Positions 38,275 to 47,132 of a stretch of 57,848 bases of DNA are shown in pieces. The position numbers were made by a program, and so were the translations under genes. The stretch covers positions 1-57,848 of the forward strand of contig VGXB01000009.1 in the NCBI GenBank assembly GCA_016873515.1. The letters are read 5' to 3'. Each line of letters starts with the position of its first letter. Position 1 is the first letter of the stretch. A model generated the notes under the pieces. The model worked only from the letters and a program-made list of their open reading frames with translations. It was not told where the DNA came from and did not search any database. The DNA comes from Nitrospira sp. (GTDB taxonomy: Bacteria > Nitrospirota > Nitrospiria > Nitrospirales > Nitrospiraceae).

Positions 38275-40266
38275 ATGATTCCTGAAATCGGTCATTTTGC
38301 CTTGATTCTTGCTCTCTGTGTCGCATTGGTGCAGGGGATTCTCCCGATTTACGGCGCCGCCATCGATAACGCCGCCCTGATGTCGGTGGCGAAACCAGCT
38401 GCCCGCCTCCAATTTCTCTTGGTCCTTACCGCGTTCGGCTGTCTTGCCTATGCCTTTGCGGCAATGGATTTTTCCGTGTTGTATGTCGCGGCGACCTCGA
38501 ACTCGCAGTTGCCGCTCCACTATCGTCTCGCCGCCATCTGGGGAGCGCATGAAGGCTCACTGCTGCTGTGGACCCTCATTCTTACGATATGGATGTTTGC
38601 GGTGACGCTATTTTCTGCTCATCTCCCAGAAGCCACCAGGTCTCGAATACTCGGCGTCATGGGCCTGGTGAGCGTAGGATTCCTTTTGTTTATGTTGACG
38701 GTGTCCAATCCGTTCGAACGGTTGATTCCTGCGGCTCCTGACGGGCGTGACCTCAATCCACTCCTGCAGGACCCTGGCATGGTGATCCATCCACCGATGC
38801 TCTATATGGGGTACGTCGGGTTCTCAGTGGCGTTCGCGTTCGCGATCGCTGCCCTCTTAGGGGGCAATCTCGATGCGGCCTGGGCCCGCTGGTCTCGGCC
38901 ATGGACCACGGTTGCCTGGTGTTTTCTCACGGTCGGCATCGCGATGGGAAGCGGCTGGGCCTACTACGAACTGGGTTGGGGGGGCTGGTGGTTTTGGGAT
39001 CCAGTCGAGAACGCCTCATTCATGCCGTGGTTGGCCGGAACCGCGTTGGTGCATTCATTGGCTGTGACCGACAAGCGGGGTGGCTTCAAGGTATGGACCG
39101 TCCTGCTCGCCATCATGGCCTTTTCATTGAGTCTCCTTGGGACGTTCCTCGTCCGGTCCGGCGTCTTAACGTCAGTGCATGCTTTTGCGACAGATCCGAA
39201 ACGGGGTCTGTTCATTTTGGCGTTCCTGGCGATTGTTATCGGTGGATCATTGGCCTTGTATGCCTGGCGGGCGCCGCGTGTCGGGTTAGGCGGAAGTTTC
39301 GCCATGGTGTCCCGTGAAGGGATGTTGCTGGCGAACAACGTGCTGCTGGTGGCCGCGATGGGCTCCGTGCTGCTGGGCACGTTATATCCCTTGTTCCTCG
39401 ACGCGCTCGATCTTGGGAAAATATCTGTCGGACCTCCCTATTTCGACTCCGTCTTTGTGCCCTTGATGGTTCCCGCGCTCTTTTTGATGGGAATCGGCCC
39501 ACTGGCCCAATGGAAAAAGGCCAGTGTGCCTGATTTGGCACAGCGGTTGAAGTGGGCCTTTGGGGTCAGTGTCGTCTCCGCCATCACGTTACCGATTGTC
39601 ATGGGGAACTGGACTCCGATGTTGAGCCTGGGCTTGCTGCTGGCGATTTGGATCGTGACGACTGCCCTGGTCACATTGCGTGAGCGGTTGATGCATATCA
39701 CGGGGAGTAGTGTCATGGAGCGCTTGGCGTCGGTGCCCCGATCTTACTGGGGGATGCTCGTGGCGCACTGTGGGATTGCGGTCTTTATCGTCGGGGTGAC
39801 GATGGTGAAGGGGTTTGAAACGGAAAAAGATGTGCGGATGAATGTGGGTGAGACGACCACGATCGGCAACTATACGTTCCGATTCGATGGAGCCCACGAT
39901 GTGAAGGGGCCGAACTATACAGCGGCCCGTGGGACATTTTCGGTGAGTCGGGACGGTCGTGAAATAACAGTCTTGTATCCTGAAAAGCGACGCTATCCCG
40001 TTCAGAATCAAATCATGACCGAAGCCGCCATTGATACCGGGTTATTGCGTGACCTCTATGTGTCATTGGGAGAGCCGCTCGACGACGGGGCGTGGAGTGT
40101 ACGGCTCTATCATAAGCCCTTCATCGATTGGATCTGGGGTGGATGTTTTATCATGGCGGTAGGCGGCGTGTTGGCCATCAGTGATCGTCGATATCGCCCG
40201 GCGTGGCGCCGTGAAACGCAGGAGGCACCAGCGGCGGTGGAGACGGCCCGACGGAAGTACGCATGA
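38275..40266 (+). CDS. ccmF: Cytochrome c haem lyase subunit CcmF
   Basis: CcmF is the main ligase that joins haem to apocytochrome CxxCH motifs. The 663-residue protein has about 13-15 membrane segments and the WWD domain GWGGWWFWDPVENASFMPWL near residue 237. It also has conserved histidines in ALVHSLAV and PLHYRLAAIWGAHEGSLLLW, and a C-terminal periplasmic domain ending in a last helix. It overlaps ccmG by ATGA. Confidence 0.97.
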   Translation: MIPEIGHFALILALCVALVQGILPIYGAAIDNAALMSVAKPAARLQFLLVLTAFGCLAYAFAAMDFSVLYVAATSNSQLPLHYRLAAIWGAHEGSLLLWTLILTIWMFAVTLFSAHLPEATRSRILGVMGLVSVGFLLFMLTVSNPFERLIPAAPDGRDLNPLLQDPGMVIHPPMLYMGYVGFSVAFAFAIAALLGGNLDAAWARWSRPWTTVAWCFLTVGIAMGSGWAYYELGWGGWWFWDPVENASFMPWLAGTALVHSLAVTDKRGGFKVWTVLLAIMAFSLSLLGTFLVRSGVLTSVHAFATDPKRGLFILAFLAIVIGGSLALYAWRAPRVGLGGSFAMVSREGMLLANNVLLVAAMGSVLLGTLYPLFLDALDLGKISVGPPYFDSVFVPLMVPALFLMGIGPLAQWKKASVPDLAQRLKWAFGVSVVSAITLPIVMGNWTPMLSLGLLLAIWIVTTALVTLRERLMHITGSSVMERLASVPRSYWGMLVAHCGIAVFIVGVTMVKGFETEKDVRMNVGETTTIGNYTFRFDGAHDVKGPNYTAARGTFSVSRDGREITVLYPEKRRYPVQNQIMTEAAIDTGLLRDLYVSLGEPLDDGAWSVRLYHKPFIDWIWGGCFIMAVGGVLAISDRRYRPAWRRETQEAPAAVETARRKYA

Positions 40267-40790
40267 GTCGGTTTTTGCTTCCTCTAACGATCTTTGCCGT
40301 AGTCGTCGGCTTTCTCGCTGTTGGCTTGACGCTCAATCCGCGGGAGATTCCTTCACCACTGGTGGGCAAGGCGGCGCCAGATTTTTCTCTCCCACAACTT
40401 CACGAGCAGGACAAAGTGTTTTCGCCGAAAGATCTGGCGGGACAGGTCTGGTTGCTGAACTTTTGGGCTTCCTGGTGCAGCGGCTGTAAGACTGAACATC
40501 CGGTGCTGATGCAGATCGCCAACTCCGGTGCGGTTCCCATCTACGGTATGGATTACAAGGATCAACGGGACGAAGCGTTGACGTGGCTGAATCGATGGGG
40601 GAATCCCTATCCGATCGTCGGGGTCGATCTGGTCGGGCGGGTCGGGATCGATTATGGCGTCTACGGGGTGCCGGAAACCTACGTGATCGACAAGCAAGGG
40701 GTCATCCGCTACAAACAGATCGGGCCCGTGACTGAAGAGGCCTTGGCGAAAACCATTTTGCCCTTGGTGAAGGAACTGCAAGCGCAATGA
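40263..40790 (+). CDS. ccmG: Membrane-anchored thiol reductase CcmG (DsbE)
   Basis: CcmG keeps the apocytochrome CxxCH cysteines reduced. The 175-residue protein has an N-terminal anchor and a thioredoxin fold with WASWCSGCKTEHP and the acidic loop and cis-Pro region YGVYGVPETYVIDKQG. It overlaps both neighbours by ATGA. Confidence 0.96.
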   Translation: MSRFLLPLTIFAVVVGFLAVGLTLNPREIPSPLVGKAAPDFSLPQLHEQDKVFSPKDLAGQVWLLNFWASWCSGCKTEHPVLMQIANSGAVPIYGMDYKDQRDEALTWLNRWGNPYPIVGVDLVGRVGIDYGVYGVPETYVIDKQGVIRYKQIGPVTEEALAKTILPLVKELQAQ

Positions 40791-41245
40791 TCTGGTTGGC
40801 GCTCATGATGCTGCTGTCGGGACCGGCCTGGGCCGAGGAGGCGCGGCCGTTGGGGGACGATCCCGTCGTCGAGGCGCGGTTGAAGACCTTGGCCGTCGAA
40901 TTGCGGTGCTTGGTCTGTCAGAACCAAACTTTGGCCGACTCCAATGCCCCGCTCGCGGAGGACTTGCGCCGTGAAGTCCGTGCGATGATCGTTAAGAACA
41001 TGAGTGACCAAGAGATCATCGAGTTTCTCGTGTCGCGGTACGGGGATTTCGTCTTGTACCGCCCGCCCTTGAAGTTGACGACCACCGTCCTGTGGGTGGG
41101 GCCGTTTGTGCTCCTGGCTGTGGGAGCGATCGCCCTTGTGGTGGCCTTGAAGCGTCGAGGGCAGAAGGTGGCGGACGCGGCCATTACAGAAGAAGAACAT
41201 CGACGGGTCGAACAACTGCTCTCGGAAGGAGTCAAACGATCATGA
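40787..41245 (+). CDS. ccmH: CcmH thiol oxidoreductase
   Basis: CcmH forms the reductive relay with CcmG and binds apocytochrome. The 152-residue protein has a signal peptide, the LRCLVCQNQTLADSNAPLA motif with the redox cysteine pair, and a membrane helix near residues 100-122. It lacks the extra TPR domain, which is in the separate ccmI gene that follows with overlap. Confidence 0.96.
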   Translation: MIWLALMMLLSGPAWAEEARPLGDDPVVEARLKTLAVELRCLVCQNQTLADSNAPLAEDLRREVRAMIVKNMSDQEIIEFLVSRYGDFVLYRPPLKLTTTVLWVGPFVLLAVGAIALVVALKRRGQKVADAAITEEEHRRVEQLLSEGVKRS

Positions 41246-42537
41246 CCGTCACATTTGGGTTGATCGCCGTGGCGATGACGATCATCGTCCTCGGCCTCTT
41301 GGTATTCCCGCTGCTAAAGAAGACCACCAGTGCGGGTGTCGAGCGGGAAAAGACGTTGCCGGTCTATCGGCAACAATTTGGGGAATTAGAGCAAGACCGG
41401 ACCGCGGGTCTTTTGACGGAAGAGCAGTACCGCACGGCGCGCCAGGAACTGGAGCGCCGCCTGTTGGAGGAAACGAGTGTGACAGAGCCGGTCTCGGCGA
41501 CTTCAGAACAATTCGTCAATATGAAGTTTGTTGCGCTGGCGCTGGTGATGCTCATTCCATCCGCCAGCGGTGTCCTGTACTGGACACTGGGCAACCCAAT
41601 GGCCATGACGCACCCGGCGGCCTCGCCGATGGCGGCTCAGAGCGGTGCCGTCGATGAGCGCCAAATGATGGAGGGGCTCAATACGCTGATGGAGCGGCTC
41701 AAAAAGAAGTTGGAGCAGAACCCCAATGATGCGGCAGGCTGGGCCATGCTGGCGCGCTCCTACATGGCCATGGAACAGTATGGCGAGGCCGTCCCGACTT
41801 TCGAGAAGGCGTTCAAGTTGAATCCCAACGATGCGGACATGCTGGCTGATTTTGCCGATGCGCTGGGGATTCACCAGGGACGCAAGCTCGAGGGCAGGCC
41901 GGAGACCTTGATCGAAAAGGCGTTGAAGGTTGACCCCAATCATGTGAAGGCCCTGATGCTGGCGGGCACCATGGCGTACAATCGCAAGGATTTCGCCCTT
42001 GCGGTCAAAGATTGGGAACGGGCGCGCGCAAGCTTGCCGCCGGATTCTGATCCTGAATTTTCTGAGCAAATCACGGGTGCGATCGGCGATGCGAAACAGC
42101 GTATGGGTGGCGCGCCGTTGATGGCGGCGACGAATGCTCCTCGCGCGTCATCGGCGATGCCGGCTGATCATCCTCCGGTCAAGAAGGCCGGTGCGTCGCG
42201 CGCGATTACGGGAAAAGTCGTGTTGGGGCCAGGCCTGGCCGGCAAAGCACTTCCAGATACGCTGTTTGTCTTTGCAAAGGATGTTGCCGGTCCCCCAATG
42301 CCGGTGTCGATTGTGCGGGCTTCGAAGAAGGACTTACCCTTCACCTTCCGGCTCGATGACTCGACCAGTCCAATGCCCGCGAGGAAGCTGTCGGACATCG
42401 AGACGGTAGTCATCGTGGCGCGCTTGTCGAAATCCGGACAAGCGATGCCGGGCAGTGGCGATCTGGAAGGGATGAGTCAGCCGATTAAGCCGGGGACCGA
42501 AAACATTACCGTCGTGATTGACCGTGAGCGCCCGTAG
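41242..42537 (+). CDS. ccmI: CcmI/CycH-type apocytochrome chaperone with TPRs
   Basis: CcmI holds the C-terminus of apocytochromes for the ligase. The ATG at 41242 overlaps ccmH. The 431-residue protein has two N-terminal membrane helices (residues about 4-24 and 95-112) around a helical region (YRQQFGELEQDRTAGLLTEEQ). TPR repeats lie at about residues 155-250 (AAGWAMLARSYMAMEQYGEA, NPNDADMLADFADALG). The C-terminal CycH domain has GKVVLGPGLAGKALPDTLFVF. It closes the ccm operon; haoA follows after a promoter-bearing gap. Confidence 0.93.
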   Translation: MTVTFGLIAVAMTIIVLGLLVFPLLKKTTSAGVEREKTLPVYRQQFGELEQDRTAGLLTEEQYRTARQELERRLLEETSVTEPVSATSEQFVNMKFVALALVMLIPSASGVLYWTLGNPMAMTHPAASPMAAQSGAVDERQMMEGLNTLMERLKKKLEQNPNDAAGWAMLARSYMAMEQYGEAVPTFEKAFKLNPNDADMLADFADALGIHQGRKLEGRPETLIEKALKVDPNHVKALMLAGTMAYNRKDFALAVKDWERARASLPPDSDPEFSEQITGAIGDAKQRMGGAPLMAATNAPRASSAMPADHPPVKKAGASRAITGKVVLGPGLAGKALPDTLFVFAKDVAGPPMPVSIVRASKKDLPFTFRLDDSTSPMPARKLSDIETVVIVARLSKSGQAMPGSGDLEGMSQPIKPGTENITVVIDRERP

Positions 42538-42608
42538 AGGTGTATCGTCCGTTAAATTTATCGATCAGGTGTATGGTGCTCGTCAGAGCCTATTTTATGG
42601 AAAATCTG

Positions 42609-42638
42609 TTGACATAAGAGAATGGCCTCAGATATAGT
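42609..42638 (+). promoter_or_regulatory. Promoter of the hao cluster
   Basis: A perfect TTGACA (42609-42614) and TATAGT (42633-42638) are 18 bases apart in an AT-rich gap. Transcription would start near 42645, giving a leader of about 120 bases before haoA. Confidence 0.75.
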
Positions 42639-42767
42639 GCATCACACGCTAAGAAATTTCGAATATCGTACAAGAGAAAATTTAAATAAATCGTCATGAT
42701 GCGTTTCACTGAAGACTATATGTTGAAGGACAGTGCACACTGCCCATCAAACGGAAGGAGTACGGCT

Positions 42768-44480
42768 GTGATCGTAAAGCATGTGGCGAAGTATGCCATG
42801 GTTGTCTGCGGCCTATTATTGGCCGCGCCTGTGTATGCACAGTATCCGAGTATCCCAAAGGAGACCTTTGAGGCGCTGAAGATCGAGCGATCCGTCAGCC
42901 CCAAGGAATTCCATGAGGCGTTGACCACGCGCTACAAGGATCCAGGAAAGGGGGCGGGGAAGGGGCAGTACGGCCAGTATTGGGAGCCGATTGCCATGAC
43001 CAAGTACTTCGATCCCGCGACCTTCTACAAGCCCCCGCAATCGGTCAAGGAAGTGGCGACGCGCGAGCAGTGCGTGAAGTGCCACACCGATGAATCGCCC
43101 GGCTGGGTGGCCGCGTGGAAGCGGAGTGTGCATTCCAATCTAGACAAGATTCGCAAACTGACCCCCAAGGACGACACCTTCTATAAGAAGGCAAAGCTCG
43201 AGGAAGTCGAGGGCAACTTGCGTTCACTCGGCAAGCTTGGGCCCAAAGAGAACTTGAAGGAAGTCAGCTGCATCGATTGCCACGTGGACATCAACACGAA
43301 GAAGGCGGCGGATCATCGGGTTGACCTCAAGATGCCGACATCCGATGTGTGCGGCAACTGCCATTTGATGGAATACGCCGAGCGCGAGTCCGAGCGCGAC
43401 ACCATCTTATGGCCGAAGAACCAGTGGCCACGGGGTCGTCCGTCGCACGTGCTGGATTGGCGCGCCAACGTCGAGACCGATATCTGGGCGGGCATGTCGC
43501 AGCGCGAGATAGCTGAAGGCTGTTCCATGTGCCATACGAATCAGAACAAGTGCGATAACTGTCATACCCGGCACGAATTCTCCGTGGCCGACTCCCGCAA
43601 GCCGGAAGCCTGCGGCACTTGCCATAGCGGCGCCGATCACAACAACTGGGAGGCCTACAACGGCTCGCAGCATGGATTGGGCTACCAGGCCTCGAAGGAT
43701 CGATGGAATTGGAATCTCCAGCTGAAGGATATGCTGGTGAAGGGCGGGCAGAAGTTCCCGACCTGCCAGAGCTGCCATTTTGAGTACCAAGGGAAATACA
43801 CCCACAACACCGTGCGTAAGGTTCGCTGGGCGAATTATACCTTTGTGCCAGGGATTCGCGAGGCGGCATTTGACAACTGGGGTTTACAACGGTACGAGGC
43901 GTGGGTCAAGACCTGCACCACATGCCATTCGGAGACCTTTGCCCGTGCGTACTTGGAGTTTATCGACAACGGCACGGCCGCCGGCCTGGATAAATACGAT
44001 GAAGCGCACAACGTCGTGCATAAACAGTTCGAGGCGCGTCTCCTGACCGGGCAGCGGACCAACCGGCCGGCCCCGCCAGCCCCGGCGAAGGCCCTGTTCG
44101 ACCAGTTCTGGCAGATCTACTGGTCCAAGAACAACAGCCCGACCGCCATCGAGCTCAAGCTCTTCGAGATGGCGGAAGACCATCTGGTGCAACTGCACGT
44201 GAGTTTGGCGCACCAATATCCGGGATTCACCTATACGGTCGGCTGGGCCGCGATAAACCGGGCCTATGTCGAAATCATGGATGAGGACACCAAGCTGAAG
44301 GACCGGATGCTGTTGATGGAACGGGTCGCCAAGCTCGAAGAACAGAGCAAGACGAGCCGGCTCCTGGATTTCGACAGCACTGACGGCAAGCTGACGCTGG
44401 GCAGTCTGGGCGGCGGCATGCTGCTCACCGGGACGCTGGCGTTGGCCGGATGGAGCCGAAGGAAAAAGAACCAGAAGTGA
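42768..44480 (+). CDS. haoA: Hydroxylamine oxidoreductase HaoA, octahaem
   Basis: HAO oxidises hydroxylamine in the periplasm and passes electrons to c554. I chose the GTG at 42768: GGAAGGAG lies just upstream and it gives a clean signal peptide ending VYA at residue 24; the open frame starts at 42696. The 570-residue protein has exactly eight CxxCH motifs in order CVKCH, CIDCH, CGNCH, CSMCH, CDNCH, CGTCH, CQSCH and CTTCH. A tyrosine-containing segment ([10 protein letters not shown]) in the C-terminal helical part may hold the P460 crosslink tyrosine; this is a guess. A C-terminal hydrophobic segment ([18 protein letters not shown]) followed by RRKKNQK suggests a membrane anchor. Confidence 0.97.
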   Translation: MIVKHVAKYAMVVCGLLLAAPVYAQYPSIPKETFEALKIERSVSPKEFHEALTTRYKDPGKGAGKGQYGQYWEPIAMTKYFDPATFYKPPQSVKEVATREQCVKCHTDESPGWVAAWKRSVHSNLDKIRKLTPKDDTFYKKAKLEEVEGNLRSLGKLGPKENLKEVSCIDCHVDINTKKAADHRVDLKMPTSDVCGNCHLMEYAERESERDTILWPKNQWPRGRPSHVLDWRANVETDIWAGMSQREIAEGCSMCHTNQNKCDNCHTRHEFSVADSRKPEACGTCHSGADHNNWEAYNGSQHGLGYQASKDRWNWNLQLKDMLVKGGQKFPTCQSCHFEYQGKYTHNTVRKVRWANYTFVPGIREAAFDNWGLQRYEAWVKTCTTCHSETFARAYLEFIDNGTAAGLDKYDEAHNVVHKQFEARLLTGQRTNRPAPPAPAKALFDQFWQIYWSKNNSPTAIELKLFEMAEDHLVQLHVSLAHQYPGFTYTVGWAAINRAYVEIMDEDTKLKDRMLLMERVAKLEEQSKTSRLLDFDSTDGKLTLGSLGGGMLLTGTLALAGWSRRKKNQK

Positions 44481-44497
44481 CCATGGGCGCAGCGTAG

Positions 44498-45529
44498 ATG
44501 ATTGAATCAGCGCTGTCGCGTCCAAGTAGTAAAATCCTCCCGTCGCTAGGAATTATTCTGGTGGCGGGAGGTTTTCTTTTACTGGGGTGGTTTGCCTTCT
44601 TGTGGTTCGATCCAGGGCCCTCCCCCTATGAATACCGATCAGTGGAAGAGGGCGGTGTTGAGAAGTTCCCCAAGCTTGAATTGGCGAAGTGGCCTGACCT
44701 GAAAATCAGCAAGCAGGAGATACACGTAGAAGGGATGACGGAATCAATCGCCGCTGCCTATATTGCTCGCCGAGAGAATAGAAAGCCCGTGATGATCGGA
44801 TGGGAAAATTACGTTGGCGAGCCGATGATCTTTCTCGATACGAAGCTCTCCGAGTTGTCCATATTGGCATCGGCCATCTCCAAGCATATGCCGAAGGAGG
44901 CGGCCATTTTGTCCTGGTGGGACACCTCGCGTCAGATTCAACTCTTGACCGGGTTAGACCCGATCTTCACCTCTCATATGAGTCAACCGCTTATCACGCC
45001 ACCCGTCTGGCAGCCGAAGGTTGAGGCCATTGCGAGATACGAACGCGACTTCTGGGGGTCTGTCCCGAACGAGGAAGAGAAGCATAAATTCGAACGCTTC
45101 GCTGATGCCCTGTCGTCGGAGCCAACAGAGGGTGTAGCAATCTTGCGGGAACTGACCGGCGGGCGTGAAGGCTATATCGTGGTTCACATCGCGGACATCT
45201 ACAAACTCGGACTTATGCGCCCTCAGCGTATCGGTGTTGCCTACAAGGATTTCCCCGTGAAGGGGAGCGGAGATGTGCATGGAATGAATGTGATGGTGAA
45301 GCGGTGGGAAGCGGACAACAAATTCACCGCCCATACGGTTCATGGATTCTCGGAGACGATCATGCGCGCCTACTTCCTCACCGATGAGAAAAGCACGAAA
45401 ACCCTGCTCGCCCAGATGCTGCCGATGACGACCTCGCTTATTCTCGATTTCCAACCCCTCCAGATGGTCTATAAAGAGGGAGGCTATTTGGTGTACAAGA
45501 TCCCCTCTCCACAGACTGCAAATAATTGA
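44498..45529 (+). CDS. haoB: HaoB, HAO-associated membrane-anchored protein
   Basis: The gene sits 17 bases after haoA, the conserved place of haoB in nitrifiers. The 343-residue protein has one N-terminal membrane helix (about residues 14-36, LGIILVAGGFLLLGWFAFLWF) and a large soluble domain, presumably periplasmic. Recognisable parts include AILSWWDTSRQIQLLTG and ELTGGREGYIVVHIADIYKLG. No haem motif is present. The biochemical role is not established; an accessory or assembly function for HAO is assumed from synteny. Confidence 0.93.
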   Translation: MIESALSRPSSKILPSLGIILVAGGFLLLGWFAFLWFDPGPSPYEYRSVEEGGVEKFPKLELAKWPDLKISKQEIHVEGMTESIAAAYIARRENRKPVMIGWENYVGEPMIFLDTKLSELSILASAISKHMPKEAAILSWWDTSRQIQLLTGLDPIFTSHMSQPLITPPVWQPKVEAIARYERDFWGSVPNEEEKHKFERFADALSSEPTEGVAILRELTGGREGYIVVHIADIYKLGLMRPQRIGVAYKDFPVKGSGDVHGMNVMVKRWEADNKFTAHTVHGFSETIMRAYFLTDEKSTKTLLAQMLPMTTSLILDFQPLQMVYKEGGYLVYKIPSPQTANN

Positions 45530-45560
45530 GCCGTCGGGTGGCAAAATGAGATGGCCGTTC

Positions 45561-45589
45561 TTGTAAATCGTCTACGGTCACGATAGAAT
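45561..45589 (+). promoter_or_regulatory. Candidate promoter of cycAB
   Basis: TTGTAA (45561-45566) and TAGAAT (45584-45589) have 17-base spacing, in the gap between haoB and cycA. It would give cycAB its own transcript in addition to read-through from haoA. Confidence 0.5.
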
Positions 45590-45657
45590 CGAGTAGTGAC
45601 ATAATTTCTGGAACGATATCCACGAACAGTTTTTCATCAGAGAAAGGAGCAGCTACT

Positions 45658-46386
45658 GTGAATCATCCCCTGAAAATCGCACTCGCCGCGATGGCCCTTT
45701 TTGCCATCTTCGTCGGAACTGCTGCTGCGGAAGGCACATTTGAAGGTAGGAAGAAGTGTTATAACTGCCACAAGGGCGAAGGTGAGTCGTGGGACAAGAC
45801 TCTTCATGCCAAAGCGATGGAGTCGCTGAAGCCCACACGAGGCAAGAAAAAAGATGAGGCCATGGTCAAGGCAAAACTTGACCCGAAAAAAGATTACACC
45901 AAAGACAAAGATTGTGTGGGCTGCCACGTGACCGGCTGGGGAAAAGAGGGCGGGTACATGGTTGAGGAACCCGAAAAGTTTGTCACCGGTGTCGGCTGCG
46001 AGTCTTGCCACGGAGCAGGGAGCGATTATCGTAAGATTCACCGCAAAGCCGGTGAGGCCTTTGAAAAATCTAAAAAGGAAACCCCACGCGAGTCTCTCGC
46101 TGAGGCGGGGCAGGAGTTTGAATTTGTGGAAAAGTGCAGCGCCTGCCACTTGAACTACGAGGGATCTCCCTGGAAGGGTGCGAAGAAGCCCTATACGCCC
46201 TTTACCCCAACCGTCGACAAGAAGTACTCGTTTGATTTTGAGAAGTATGTCCGAGACGACAAGGCGATGCACGCGCATTTCAAACTAGCCGGGACATTCA
46301 CTGGCCCACCAACGCCGAAATTCCACGACGAATTCCAGAAAAATGCCAAGCCACCGGTGAAGGTCGATAAGGCTGAGGAGGAGTAA
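45658..46386 (+). CDS. cycA: Tetrahaem cytochrome c554
   Basis: Cytochrome c554 accepts electrons from HAO. The 242-residue protein starts at GTG 45658 (GAAAGGAG upstream) with a signal peptide ending AAAE near residue 24. It has four haem motifs: CYNCH, CVGCH, CESCH and CSACH. The spacing and the TGVGCESCHGAGSDY segment fit the c554 family. The C-terminus is lysine- and glutamate-rich. It overlaps cycB (TAATG). Confidence 0.95.
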   Translation: MNHPLKIALAAMALFAIFVGTAAAEGTFEGRKKCYNCHKGEGESWDKTLHAKAMESLKPTRGKKKDEAMVKAKLDPKKDYTKDKDCVGCHVTGWGKEGGYMVEEPEKFVTGVGCESCHGAGSDYRKIHRKAGEAFEKSKKETPRESLAEAGQEFEFVEKCSACHLNYEGSPWKGAKKPYTPFTPTVDKKYSFDFEKYVRDDKAMHAHFKLAGTFTGPPTPKFHDEFQKNAKPPVKVDKAEEE

Positions 46387-46988
46387 TGTCAGGGAAGGCC
46401 GGTACGTTTATTGTCGGAGCAGTGGTCGGCATCCTGCTGATCGCGGTGGTGTTTGGCGGAGAAGCAGCGGTCTCGAGAACCGAGTTCTGCATCAGCTGCC
46501 ACTCAGAAATTTATCCCTATGAGGAACTGAAGAAGTCCTCGCACTGGGGCGCGCTTGGCGCGGATCCCGGTTGCAAGGATTGCCATGTGCCTCAAGGGTT
46601 CTGGAATTTCCACAAAGCCATCTATACACACGTGGTCGACGGGGGGCCCTTCCTCATTAAGGAATTTACCACCGACTACTCAACCGTGGAAAAATTCAAC
46701 GAACATCGTCCGGAGGCCGCCTTCAGAGCCAGGATGAAATTAAAAGAATGGGACAGTCTCACGTGCAGGGCGTGCCACAAGAATGTGAAAGCCCCTGGCG
46801 CATCAGCCAAGGCTGCGCATGCGAAAATGCAGACCGAAGGCGCCACGTGTATCGATTGCCATCAGAACTTGGTGCACAAAAAAGTGCCCGAGCACGATCT
46901 GAACGCCAGTTTGGCACAGGGCCAGCCGGTATTGAGGGTCGAAAAAAAGAAGAAAGACGACGATGAGGATGAGGACGAGAAGGATTAA
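46386..46988 (+). CDS. cycB: Tetrahaem quinone reductase cytochrome cM552 (NapC/NirT family)
   Basis: cM552 is thought to pass HAO-derived electrons from c554 to the quinone pool. The 200-residue protein has an N-terminal membrane helix (residues 6-25) and four haem motifs (CISCH, CKDCH, CRACH, CIDCH) with NapC-type features (FWNFHKAIYTHVVDGGPF). An unusual charged tail of lysines followed by Asp/Glu ends the protein. It completes haoAB-cycAB and is followed by a hairpin. Confidence 0.95.
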   Translation: MSGKAGTFIVGAVVGILLIAVVFGGEAAVSRTEFCISCHSEIYPYEELKKSSHWGALGADPGCKDCHVPQGFWNFHKAIYTHVVDGGPFLIKEFTTDYSTVEKFNEHRPEAAFRARMKLKEWDSLTCRACHKNVKAPGASAKAAHAKMQTEGATCIDCHQNLVHKKVPEHDLNASLAQGQPVLRVEKKKKDDDEDEDEKD

Positions 46989-47016
46989 CCTCGACATCGT
47001 CTGAGCCTCTCCGTCA

Positions 47017-47070
47017 AGAATGAACCGCCTTGCATCTGGTCATCTAGATGCAAGGCGGTTCTACTTTGTG
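47017..47070. repeat. 54-bp hairpin repeat, copy 1 (likely terminator of the hao cluster)
   Basis: AACCGCCTTGCATCT (47023-47037) pairs perfectly with AGATGCAAGGCGGTT (47046-47060). It lies 28 bases after the cycB stop. The same 54-base unit recurs at 53526-53579 with three differences. There is no long T-tract, so termination is plausible rather than certain. Confidence 0.75.
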
Positions 47071-47132
47071 CGCCTGGTAACTGACAAGTCAGTTTAGGCT
47101 ATAGTCCTGTGCCATTTTAAGAGGTTCACTGC

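Noticed and set aside
37681..38550. 289-residue open frame antisense to ccmD/ccmE/ccmF
   Set aside because: It spans three real genes on the other strand and shows no family features.
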